A DNA stretch of 64,000 nucleotides from Mercurialis annua (lineage: Eukaryota; Streptophyta; Magnoliopsida; Malpighiales; Euphorbiaceae). The notes beneath the pieces are model-generated. The model was not told where the DNA came from and made no database searches. It was given only the letters and a program-made list of their open reading frames with translations. The DNA is taken from assembly GCF_937616625.2 (NCBI RefSeq), contig NC_065573.1, positions 10,245,001 to 10,309,000 of the forward strand. The letters run 5' to 3'. A program made the translations under genes and the position numbers. Positions 50,301 to 63,385 of the stretch are shown here, piece by piece (position 1 is the first letter of the stretch; each line of letters starts with the position of its first letter).

Positions 50301-51170
50301 TAATATAACCTAACCATGCTTAGGTAATCGGAACGATGCGTTAGAGACACTTGAGCCGCGACATGCTAATCTAGCGTCCGTTTTCACGCACACTTTACAT
50401 AATATAACCTAACAATGCCTAGGTAATCGGAACGACGAGTTAAAGAGACTTGTGATGTGACATACTAATCTAGCGTCACTTTTAACCCGCACTTTGCATA
50501 ATATAACCTAACTATGCTAAGGTAATCGGAACGACACGTTAAAGAGACTTGAGACGCGACATACTCTACTATTACTTTTCACGCACACTTTGAGTAACAT
50601 AATCTAACCATGCTTAGGTAATCGGAACAACGCGTTAGATCTAGCGTCACTTTTCACGCACACTTTGCGTAATTTAACCTAACCATGGTTAGGTAATCGG
50701 AACGACGCGTTAGGGAGACTTGTGACGCGACATAAGCATGGTAATCGAAATGACGCGTTAAAGAGACTTGAGACGCGCCATACTAATCTAGCGTCACTTT
50801 TGACGAACTCTTTGCGTAATATAGCCTAACCATAAGGGTAATCAGAACGATGCGTTAACGAGACTTGAGACGCGACATTTTAAACTATTGTTACTTTTCA
50901 CGCACACTTTTATGAATATGACCTAACCATGCCGACGCGTTAAAGAGACTTGTGACACGACATACTAATCTAACAGCACTTCTAACGCTCACTTGGCGTA
51001 ATATAACCTAACCATGCATAGGTAATCGGAACGACGCGTTAAAGAGACATGAGACACGACATACTAATCTAGCGTCACTATTCACGAACTCTTCGCGTAA
51101 TATAATCTAACCGTGCTTAAGTAATCGGTACGACACGTTTAAAAGACTTATGACGCGATATATGAATCTA
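47326..51170 (+). repeat. 3.85-kb duplicated block F, copy 1
   Basis: This block is nearly identical to 58676-62534 at an offset of 11,350 bp, rising to 11,364 bp after a 14-bp difference near 50935, where this copy reads catgccgacgcg and the other has an intact cttaggtaatcagaacgacg. It starts at the LTR boundary. It ends near 51170, where gcgtcacttttcacgc replaces gtggcacttttaatgc. Confidence 0.92.
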
Positions 51171-53969
51171 GCGTCACTTTTCACGCACACTATGCGTAAT
51201 ATAACCTAACCATGCTTAGGTAATAGGAACGACGCGTTTAAGAGACTTGAGACGCGACATACTAATCTATTGATCCTTTTTATGCACACTTTGCGTACTA
51301 TAACCTAACCATGCTTAGGTAATCGGAACGACGCATTAGAGAGACTTGTGACGTGACATAAGCATGGTAATCGAAACGACGCATTAAAGAGACTGGGAGA
51401 AGCGACATACCAATCTAGCGTCACTTTTCACGCACTCTTGGCGCAATATAACCTAACCATGCTTTGGTAATCGGAACGACGCGTTAAAGAGAACGCGACA
51501 TACTTATCTAGCGTCACATTTCACGAACACTTTGCGTAATATTACCTAACCATGCTTAGGTAATCGGAACGATGGGTTAAACAGACTTGAGAACGCGACA
51601 TACTAATCTAGTGTCAGGTAATCGGAACAACGCGTTAAAGAGAATTGAGACGCGACATACTAATCTGGCGTCACTTTTCACGCACCCTTTGCGTAATATA
51701 ACCTAACCATGCTTAGGTAAACAGAACGACGCGTTAGAGAGTCTTGTTACCCGACATAAGCATGGTAATCGAATCGACGCATTTAAAAGACTTGTGATGC
51801 GCCATACTAATCTAACGTCACTTTTTACGCACACTTTGCGTAATATAACCTAACCATGCTTAGGTAATCGGAACGACGCACTAAAGAGACTTGAGACGCG
51901 ACATACTAATCTATTGTTACTTTTCACGCACACTTTTTGTAATATAACCTAACCATGCTTAGGTAATCGGAACGACGCGTTAAAGAGATTAGCATGCGCG
52001 CAACTTTTCTCACACACTTTGCCTAATATAACCTATCCATTCTTGGGTAATCGGAACGATGCTTTTAAGAGACTTGAGACGCGACATACTTTTCCTGCGT
52101 CCCTTTTCACACACTCTTTGCATAATATGACCTAACTATGGGTAATCGGAACGACGCGTTGAAGAGACTTGAGACGCGACGTACTAATCTAGCGTCACTT
52201 TTCAAGCACGCTTTGTTTATTATAACCTAATCATGCTTAGATAATCGGAACAATGCCATAAAGAGAATTGAGACGCAACATACAAACCTAGCGTCAGTTT
52301 TCACACACACTTTTCATAATATAACCTACCCATGCATATGTAATCAGAAATACGCGTTAAATAGACTTGAGATGCGACATATCAATCGATTGTCACTTTT
52401 CACTCACACATTTCGTAACATGCTTAGGTAATCGGAACGACGCATTAAAGAGACTTGAGACACGTCATACTAATCTATTGTTTCTTTTCACGCACAGCTT
52501 GCGTAATATAACCTATCCATGCTTAGGTAATCAGAACGACGCGTTAAAGAGATTTGTGACTCGACATAAGCATGATAATCAAAAGGGCGCGATAAAGAGA
52601 CTTGAGACGCGACATACTAATCTAGCGTCACTTTTGACCTATGCTTTGCATAATATAACCTAACCATGCCTAGGTCATCGGAACGGCGCATTAAAGAGCC
52701 TTGAGACGCGACATGCTAATCTAGCGTCACTTTTCACGCACACCTTGCGTTATATAACCTAACCATGCTTAGATAATCGGAACGACGCGTTAAAGAGACT
52801 TGAGCCGCAACATACTAATCGAGCCTTACTTTTTTCGCACACTTTACATAATATAACCTAACCATTCTTGGGTAATCGGAACGACGCGTTAAAGAGACTT
52901 GAGACGCAACATACTAATCTTGTGTCACTTTTCACGCACTCCTTGCGTAATATAACCTAACCATACTTAGGTAATCAAAACGACGCATTAAAGAGCCTTG
53001 AGATGCGACATACTAATCTAGCGTCACTTTTCACGCACACCTTGCGTAATAAAACCTAACCATGCTTAGCTAATCGGAACGACGGATTAAAGAGACTTGA
53101 GACGCAACATACTAATCTAGCGTTACTTTTCTCGCACACTTTGTGTAACCTAACCATTCTTAGGTAATCGAAACGACGCGTTAAAGAGACTTGAGACGCG
53201 ACATACTAATCTAGCATCACTTTTCACGAACTCTTTCCGTAATATAACCTAACCATGCTTAGGTAATCGGAACAACGCGTTAAAGATAACGCGACATACT
53301 TATCTAGTGTCACTTTTCATGCACACTTTGCGTAATATAACCTAACCATGCTTAGGTAATCGGAATGACGCGTTAAACAGACTTGAGACATGACATACTA
53401 ATATGGCGTCACTTTTCATGCACGCTTTGCATAATATAACCTAACCATGCTTAGGTAATCGGAATGATGCGTTAGAGAACCTTGTTACGCGACATAAGCA
53501 TGGTAATCAGAACAACGCGTTAAAGAGAATTGAAACGCGACATACTAATCTAGCGTCACTTTTCACGCACCCTTTGCGTAATATAACCTAACCATGCTTA
53601 GGTAATCGGAATGACGCGTTAGAGAGCCTTGTTACACGACATACTAATCTAACGTCACTTTTCACGCACACCTTGCGTAATATAACCTAACCATACTTAG
53701 GTAATCGAAACAACGCATTTAAGAGTCTTGAGACGCGACATACTAATCTAGCGTCACTTTTCACGCACACCTTAGGTAATTGGAACGACGCGTTAAATAG
53801 ACATGAGACGCGACATACTAATGTATTGTCATTTTTCACGCACTCATTGCGTAATATAACCTAACAATGCTTAGGTTATCGGAACGACGCGTTAGAGAGA
53901 CTTGTAACGCGACATACTAATCTAGGGTCACTTTTCAAACATAATTTGCAAAAAATAACCTAACCATAC
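47327..53969 (+). repeat. 99-bp satellite, forward orientation
   Basis: This is forward satellite following the LTR. The first 3.84 kb (to about 51170) is repeated at 58676-62534. From 51171 it switches into units like 43040-43400 and 11900-12100 (attgatcc variant), then block E copy 2 at 51870-52934. Type acttttaacgagcacttgg units near 49885 and 49982 are themselves a recent tandem pair. No genes are seen. Confidence 0.9.
51870..52934 (+). repeat. Duplicated satellite block E, copy 2
   Basis: This is the partner of 43550-44617, with a few small deletions (for example near 52141, where ctatgggtaatc replaces ctatgcttaggtaatc). Confidence 0.8.
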
Positions 53970-54620
53970 TTAGATTAGTATGTCGCGTCTCAAGTCTCTT
54001 TAATTTGTCGTTCCGATTACCTATGCATGTTTAGGTTATATTACTTGTCTGCGGAAAAAGTGACGCTAGATTAGTATGGCACGTCTTAAGTCTCTCTAAC
54101 ACGCCGTTTCGATTACCTAAGCATGGTTAGATTATATTATGCAAAGTTCGCATCTCAAGTCTCTTAAGCGCGTCGTTACGATTATCTAAGCATGGTTAGA
54201 TTATTTTACGCAAATTGTGCGTGAAAAGTGACGCTAGATTAGTATGTCGTGTCTCAAGTCCCTTTAACGCGTCCTTCCGATTACCTATGCATGGTTAGGT
54301 TATATTACGCAATGTGTGCGTGAAAACTGTTGCTAGTTTAGAATGTCGCATTTCAAGTCCATTTAACGCGTCGTTCCGATTACCTATGCATGGTTAGGTA
54401 ATATTACGGAAAGCGTTCGTGAAAAGTGACGCTAGATTAGTATGTCGCGTCTCAAGTCTCTTTAATGCGTCGTTCCGATTAACTAAGATGGTTAGTTTAC
54501 ATTACGCAAAGAGTGCGTAAAAAGTAACGCTAGATTAGTATGGCGCGTTTCAAGTCGTTTTGATTACCATGCTTATGTCGCGTCACCAGTCTCTAACGCG
54601 TCGTTCTGATTACCTAAGCA
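53970..54620 (-). repeat. 0.65-kb inverted satellite block
   Basis: Units run on the minus strand from tagattagtatgtcgcgtct to gattacctaagca. At the left junction, forward ccatact meets inverted agtatg, forming a short inverted match (catact/agtatg). At the right junction, ctaagca is followed by gactgtgcgttagagagac, a degraded forward unit. Confidence 0.9.
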
Positions 54621-57600
54621 GACTGTGCGTTAGAGAGACTTGTGACCGACATACTAAACTAGCTTCACATTTCACGCACACTTTGCGTAATATAATCTAA
54701 CTATGCTTAGGTAATCGGAACGACGGATTAAAGAGACTTGTGACACGACATACTAATTTAGTGGAACTTTTAACGCGCACTTGGCGTAATATAACCTAAC
54801 AATGCTTATGTATTAGACGGTCACATTAGAGAGACTTGTGACGCGACATACTAATCAAGCGGCACTCTTAACGCGCACTTGGCGTTAAACATAACCAAAC
54901 CATGCTCAGGTAATCGGAACGACGCGTTAAAGAGACTTGAGACGGGACATACTAATCTAGCGTCATTATTCATGCACTCTTTGCATAATATAACCTAACC
55001 ATGCTTTAGTAATCGGTACAACGCGTAAATGAGACTTGAGATGCGACATACTGTACACGTTTCGTAATATAACCTAAACATGCTTAGGTTATCGGAACGG
55101 CGCGTTTGAGAGACTTGTGACGCGACATACTAATCTAGCGTCACTTTTTAGGCAGACTTTGCGTAATATAACCTAACCATGCTTAGGTAATCGGAACGAC
55201 GCATTAGAGAGACTTGTGACGCGACATAAGCATGGTAATCGAAATAACACGTTAAAGAGATTTGTGACGCCCCATACTAGTCTAGCGTCACTATTCACGC
55301 ACGATTTGCATAATATTACCTAACCATGCTTTGGTAATTGAAACGATGCGTTAAAGACACTTGAGACGCCACATATTAATCTAGCGTCAGTTTTCACGCA
55401 CACTTTGCGTAATATAACCTTACCATGCTTAGGTAATAGGAATAACGCGTTAAAGAGACTTGAGAGGTGACATACTAATCTAGCGTAGCTTTTCACGCAC
55501 AATTTGCGTAATATAACCTAACCATTCATAGGTAATCGGAACGACACGTTAGAGAGACTTGAGACGCGATATACTAATCTAGCGTCAGTTTTCACACACA
55601 CTTTGCATAATATAACCCAACTATGCATAGGTAATCGGAACGACGCGTTAAAGAGACTTGTGACGCGGCATACTAAAGCTAATAGAAACGACTCGTTAGA
55701 GAGACTTGTGACGCGACATACTAATCTAGCGACACTTTGCACGCACAGTTTTGCGTAATATAACCAAACAATGTTTAGTTAATCAGAACGACGCGTGAGA
55801 GAGACTTGTGACGCGACATAAGCATGCTAATCGAAATGACGAGATAAAGAGACTTGAGACACGACATACTTATCTAGAGTAACTCTTCACGCACATTTCG
55901 CGTAATATAACTTAACCATGCTTTGGTAATTGGAACGATGCGTTAAAGAGACTTGAGACACGACATACTAATCTATTATCATTTTCAACGCACACTTCGC
56001 CTAATTTAACCAAACCATGTTTAGGTAATCGAAACGACGCGTTAGAGAGACTTGTGACGCGAGATAAGCGTGGTAATCGAAACGATGCGATAAAGAGACT
56101 TGAGACGCGACATACTTATCTAGCGTCACTTTTTACGCAAAATTTTCGTAACATAACCTAACAATTCTTAGGTAATCAGAACGACTCATTAAGGAGACCT
56201 GAGACACGACATACTAATCTAGCGTCTCTTTTCACGCACACTTTGCGTAATATAACCTAACCATGCTTAGGTAATGGAAACGACGTATTAAAGAGACTTG
56301 AGATGGGACATACTAATCTAGCGTTAGTTTTCACGCACATTTTGCGTAATATAACCTAACCATGCTTAGGTAATCGGAACGACACGTTAAAAGAGACTTG
56401 ACAGGTCACATACTAATCTAGCATAACTTTTCACGCACAATTAGCGTAATATAACCTAACAATGCTTAGGTAATCGGAACGAATCGTTAGAGAGACTTGA
56501 GATACGACATACTAATCTATCGTCAGTTTTCACGCACACTTTGCGTAATATAACCTAACTATTCTTAGGTAATCGGAACGACGCGTTAAAGAGACTTGTG
56601 ACGCGACATACTAATCTAGCGGCACTTTTAACGAGCACTTGGCGTAATAAAAGCTAACCATGCTTAGGTAATCGGAACAACGCGTTAAAGAGACTTGAGA
56701 CGCGCCATGCTAATCTAGCGTCATAATTCATGAACTCTTTACATAATATAACCAAACCGTGCTTTCGTAATCGAAACGACGCGTTAAAGAGACTTGAGAC
56801 GCAACATACTAATCAAGCGTCACTTTTCATGCACACTTTGCGTAATATAATCTAACCATGCTTAGGTAATTGGAACAACGTGTTAAAGACACTTGAGACG
56901 CGACATACTAATCTAGCGTCCGTTTTCACGCAGACTTTGCGTAATATAACCTAACAATGCCTAGGTTATCGGACCGATGAGTTAAAGAGACTTGTGATGC
57001 GACATACTAATCTAGCGGCTCTTTTAACCCGCACTTTGCGTAATATAACCTAACTATGCTAAGGTAATCGGAACGACACGTTAAAGATACTTGAGACGCG
57101 ACATACTCTACTGTCACTTTTCACGCACACTTTGCGTAATATAACCTAGCCATGCTTAGGTAATCGGAACAACGCGTTAGATCTAGCGTCACTTTTCACG
57201 CACATTTTGCGTAATATAACCTAACCATGGTTAGGTAATTGGAACGACGCATTAGGGAGACTTGTGACGCGACATAGGCATGGTAGTCGAAATGACGCAT
57301 TAAAGAGACTTGAGACGCGCCATACTAATCTAGCATCACTTTTCACGAACTCTTTGCGTAATATAACCTAACCATAAGGGCAATCGGAACGACGCGTTAA
57401 AGAGACTTGAGACGCGACATTTTAAGCCATTGTTACATTTCACGCACACTTTTATAAATATAACCTAACTATGCTCAGGAAATCGGAACGACGCGTTAAA
57501 GAGACTTGTGACGCGACATACTAATCTAACAGCACTTTTAATGCTCACTTGGCGTAATATAACCTAACCATGCTTAGGTAATCGGACCGACGCGTTAAAA

Positions 57601-58675
57601 AGACATGAGACACGACATATTAATCTTGCGTCACTATTCACGCACTCTTCGCGTAATATAACCTAACCGTGCTTAAGTAATCAGTACGACGCGTTAAAAA
57701 GACTTGTGACGCGACATATGAGTCTAGCGGGACTTTTATCGCGCACTTGGCGTAACATAACCTAACCATTCTTAGGTAATTGAACAACGCGTTAGAGCGA
57801 CTTGTGACACTACATACTAATCTAGCATCACTTTTCACGCACACTTTGCGTAATATAACCTAAACATGCTTAGGTAATCAAAATGACGCATTTGAGAAAC
57901 TTTTGATGCGACATAAGCATGGTAATCGAAATGATGTGTTAAAGAGAGTTGAAACGGGCCATACTAATCTAGCGTCACTTTTCACGCACACTTTGCGTAA
58001 TATAACCTAACCATGCTTATGTTATCGGAACGACGCGTTAAAGACACTTGAGACACGACATATTAATCTAGCATCAGTTTTCACGCACACTTTGCGTAAT
58101 ATAACCTAACCATGCTTAGGTAATCAAAACGACGCGTTAAAGAGACTTAAGACACGACATACTCATCTAGCGTCACGATTCACACACTCTTTAGTAATAT
58201 AACCTAACCATGCTTAGGTAATCGGAACAACGAGTTAAAGAGACTTGAGACGCGACACACTAATCTATTATCACTTTTCAAGCACACTTTGCTTAATATA
58301 ACCTAACCATGCTTAGGTAATCGGAACGACGCGTTAGAGAGACTTTTGACGCAACATAAGCATGGTAATCGGAACGACGCGTTAAAGAGACTTGAGGCGC
58401 GACATATTAATCTAGCGTCACTTTTCACGCACACTTTGCGTAACATAACGTAAACGTACTAGACACTTGAGACGCGACATACTTATCTAGCGTCACTTTT
58501 CACGCACTCTTTGTGTAGTATAACATAACCATTCTTAGGTATCAGAACGACGCGTTAAAGAGACTTGAGACACGGCATACTAATCTAGCGTCACTATTCA
58601 CGCACTCTTTGAGTAATATAACTTTACTATGCTTAGGTAATCGGAACGACGCGTTAAAGAGACTTGAGACTACTA

Positions 58676-61600
58676 ATTAATTGTCATTTTTCACGCACAC
58701 TTTGCGTAATATAACCTAACCATGCTTAGGTAATTGGAACGATGCGTTAGAGAGACTTCTGACGCGACATAAGAATGATAATCGAAATGACGCGTAAAAG
58801 AGACATGAGACGCGCCATACTAATCTAGCGTCACATTTTACGCACACTTTACGTAACATAACCTAACCATGCTTAGGTAATCAGAACGACGCGTTAAAGA
58901 GACTTGAGAGGCGACATATTAATCTAGCGTCAGTTTTCACGCACACTTTGTGTAATATAACCTAACCATGCTTAGGTAATCGGAACGACGCGTTAAAGAG
59001 ACTTGAAACGCGACATACTAATCAATTGTAACTTTTCACGCACACTTCGCGTAATATAACCTAACCATGCATAGGTAATCGGAACGACGCGTTAAAGAGA
59101 CTTGTGACGCGGCATATTAATCTAGTGTCACTTTTATCGCACACTTTGCGTAATATAACCTGACCATGCTTATGTAATCGGAACATGTTAGAGAGACTCT
59201 TGATGCGACATAAGCATGGTAATCGAAACGACGCGATAAAGACTTGAGAGACGACATACTTATCTAGCGTCACTTTTCACGCACACTTTGCGTAATTTAA
59301 CCTAACCATACGTAGGTAATCGGAAAGACGCGTTACAGAGACTTGTGAGGCGACATACTAATCTAGCGTCATTATTCACGCACTCTTTGCGTAATATAAC
59401 ATAACCATGGTTTTGTAATCGGAACGACGCGTTAAAGAGATTTGAGACTCGACATAAGCATGGTAATCGAAACGACGCGTTAAAGAGACTTGAGAAGCGA
59501 CATATTAATCTAGCGTCACTTTTCATGCACACTTCGCGTAACATAACCTAACCATACTTAGGTAATCGAAACAACACATTAAAGCGACTTAAGATGCTAC
59601 ATACTAATCTAGCGTCACTTTTCATGCATAATTTGCGTAATATAACCTAACAATGCTTAGGAAATCGGAACGGCGCGTTAGAGAGACTTGTGACGCGACA
59701 TAAGCATACTGATCGAAACGACGCGATAAAGAGACTTGAGACGCGACATACTTTTCTAGCGTCACTTTTCACGCACACTTTGCATAACCTAACCTAACCA
59801 TGCTTAGGTAATTAGCACGACGCGTTAAAGAGACTTGTGACGCGACATACTAATTTACCGTCATTATTCACGCACGCTTTGCGTAATATAACCAAACCAT
59901 GCTTTGGTAATCGGTACGACGCGTTAAAAAGACTTGAGATGCGACATTAGCATGGTAATCGAAACGACGCGTTAAAGAGACTTGAGAAGCGACATACTAA
60001 TCTAGCGTCACTTTTCACACACACTTTCTGTAACATATCCTAACCATGCTTAGGTAATCGGAACGATGCGTTAGAGAGACTTGTGACGCGACATACTAAT
60101 ATAACGTCACTTTTCACGCAGACTTTGCGTAATATAACCTCACCATACTTAGGTTATCGGAACGATGCGTTAGAGAGACTTGTCACGCGACATAGTAATC
60201 TAGCGTCACTTTTCACGCACACTTTATGTATTAACTATGCTTAGATAATCGAACGACGGATTATAAAAACTTGTGACGCGTCATACTAATCAAGCGGCAC
60301 ATTTAATGCGTACTTGGCGTAATATAACCTAACAATGCATATGTAATGGACGGTGGTTTTAGAGAGACTTGTGACACGACATACTAATCTAGCGTTAGTT
60401 TTCACGCACACTTCGCATAATATAACCTAACCATGCTTAGGTAATCGGAACGACGTGTTAAAGAGACTTGAGACGCGACTTACTAATCTAGCGTCATTAT
60501 TCATGAACTCTTTACATAATATAACCTAACCATGCTTTGGTAATCGGAACGACGCGTTAAAGAGACTTGAGACGCGACATACTATTATATTGTCACCTTT
60601 TGCGCGCACTTTTCGTAATATAACCTAACCATGCTTAGGTTATTGGAACGACGCGTTTGAGAGACTTGTGACGCGACATACTAATCTAGCGTCACTTTTC
60701 ACGAACACTTTGCGTAATAACCTAACCATGCATAGGTAATTGGAATGACGCGTTAGAGAGACTTGTGACACGACATAAGAATGGTAATCGAAATGACACG
60801 TTAAAGAGATTTGAGACGCACCATACTAATCTAGTGTCACTTTTCACGCACGATTTGCGTGATATTACCTAACCATTCTTTGGTAATCGGCATGACGTGT
60901 TAAAGACACTTGAGACGCGACATAGTAATCTAGCGTCAGTTTTCACGCACACTTTGCGTAATTTAACCTAACCATACTTAGGTAATCATAAAAATGCGTT
61001 AAAAGAGACTTGACAGGTGACATACTAATCTAGCGTAATTTTCACGCACAAATTAGGTAATATAACCTAACCATGCTTAGGTAATCAGAACGACGCGTTA
61101 AAGAGACTTGAGACGCGACATACTTTTATATTGTCACCTTTTGCGCGAACTTTTCGTAATATAACCTAACCATGCATAGGTAATCGGAACGACGCGTTAA
61201 AGTGACTTGTGACGTGGCAAACTAATTTAGAGACACTTTTAACGAGCACTTGGCTTATTATAACCTAACCATGCATAGTAATCGGAACGACGCGTTAAAG
61301 TGACTTGTGACGTGGCATACTAATCTAGCGACACTTTTAACGAGCACTTGGCATAATATAACCTAACCATGCTTAGGTAATCGAAACGACGCATTAAAGA
61401 GACTTGAGACGCGACATACTAATATAGCGTCACTATTCATGCACTCTTTGGATAATATAACTTTGCCATGCTTAGGTAATTGAAACGACGCGTTAAAGAG
61501 ACTTGAGACGCGACATACTTATCTAGCGTCACTATTGATGCACTCTTTGCGTAATATAACTTTACCATGCTTTGATAATCGGAATGACGCGTTAAAGAGA

Positions 61601-62534
61601 CTTGATAAATGACATATTAATTAACTGTCATTTTTCACGCACAGTTTGCGTAATATAACCTAACCATGCTTAGGTAATCGGAACGATGCATTAGAGACAC
61701 TTGAGCCGCGACATACTAATCTAGCGTCCGTTTTCACGCACACTTTACATAATATAACCTAACAATGCCTAGGTAATCGGAACGACGAGTTAAAGAGACT
61801 TGTGATGTGACATACTAATCTAGCGGCACTTTTAACCCGCACTTTGCATAATATAACCTAACTATGCTAAGGTAATCGGAACGACACGTTAAAGAGACTT
61901 GAGACGCGACATACTCTACTGTTACTTTTCACGCACACTTTGCGTAACATAACCTAACCATGCTTAGGTAATCGGAACAACGCGTTAGATCTAGCGTCAC
62001 TTTTCACGCACACTTTGCGTAATGTAACCTAACCATGGTTAGGTAATCGGAACGACGCGTTAGGGAGACTTGTGACGCGACATAAGCATGGTAATCGAAA
62101 TGACGCGTTAAAGAGACTTGAGACGCGCCATACTAATCTAGCGTCACTTTTGACGAACTCTTTGCGTAATATAGCCTAACCATAAGGGTAATCAAAACGA
62201 TGCGTTAACGAGACTTGAGACGCGACATTTTAAACTATTGTTACTTTTCACGCACACTTTTATGAATATGACCTAACCATGCTTAGGTAATCAGAACGAC
62301 GCGTTAAAGAGACTTGTGACACGACATACTAATCTAACAGCACTTCTAACGCTCACTTGGCGTAATATAACCTAACCGTGCATAGGTAATCGGAACGACG
62401 CGTTAAAGAGACATGAGACACGACATACTAATCTAGCGTCACTATTCACAAACTCTTCGCGTAATATAATCTAACCGTGCTTAAGTAATCGGTACGACAA
62501 GTTTAAAAGACTTATGACGCGATATATGAATCTA
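58676..62534 (+). repeat. 3.85-kb duplicated block F, copy 2
   Basis: This is the partner of 47326-51170. Its left flank is satellite (gacttgagac then tactaattaattg), not LTR. The rare word attaattgtcattttt marks the start in both copies and again at 63386. Confidence 0.92.
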
Positions 62535-63385
62535 GTGGCACTTTTAATGCGCACTTGGCGTAATATAACCTAACCATTCTTAGGTAATTGAACAATGCGG
62601 TAGAGCGGCTTGTGACACGACATAGTAATCTAGCATCACTTTTCACGCACACTTTGCGTAATATAACCTAACCATGCTTAGGTAACCAAAATGACGCGTT
62701 TGAGAAACTTGTGATGCGACATAAGCATGGTAATTAAAATGATGCGTTAAAGAGAGTTGAAACAAGCCATATTAATCTAGCGTCACTTTTCACGCACACT
62801 TTGCATAATATAACCTAACCATGCTTATGTAATCGGAGTGACGCGCTAAAGACACTTGAGACACGACATATTAATCTAGCGTCAGTTGTTACGCACACTT
62901 TGCGTAATATATCCTAACCATGCTTAGGAAATCGGAACGACGCGTTAAAGAGACTTAAGACACGACGTACTCATCTAGCGTCACTATTCACGCACTCTAT
63001 GGTAATATAACCTAACCATGCTTAGGTAATCAGAACGACGAGTTAAAGAGACTTAAGACGCGACATACTAATTTATTGTCACTTTTCAAGCACGCTTTGC
63101 TTAATATAACCTAACCATGCTTAGGTAATCGGAATGACGCGTTAGATAGACTTGTGACGCCACATAAGAATAGTAATCGGAACGACGCGTTAAAGAGACT
63201 TGAGGCGCATAACATAGCGTCACTTTTCACGCACGCTTTGCGTAACATAACGTAACCGTACTAGAGACTTGAGACGCGATACACTTATCTACCGTCACTT
63301 TTCACGCACTCTTTCCGTAATATAACCTAAGCATGCTTAGGTAATCGGAACGATGCGTTAAAGAGACTTGAGACACGACATACTA

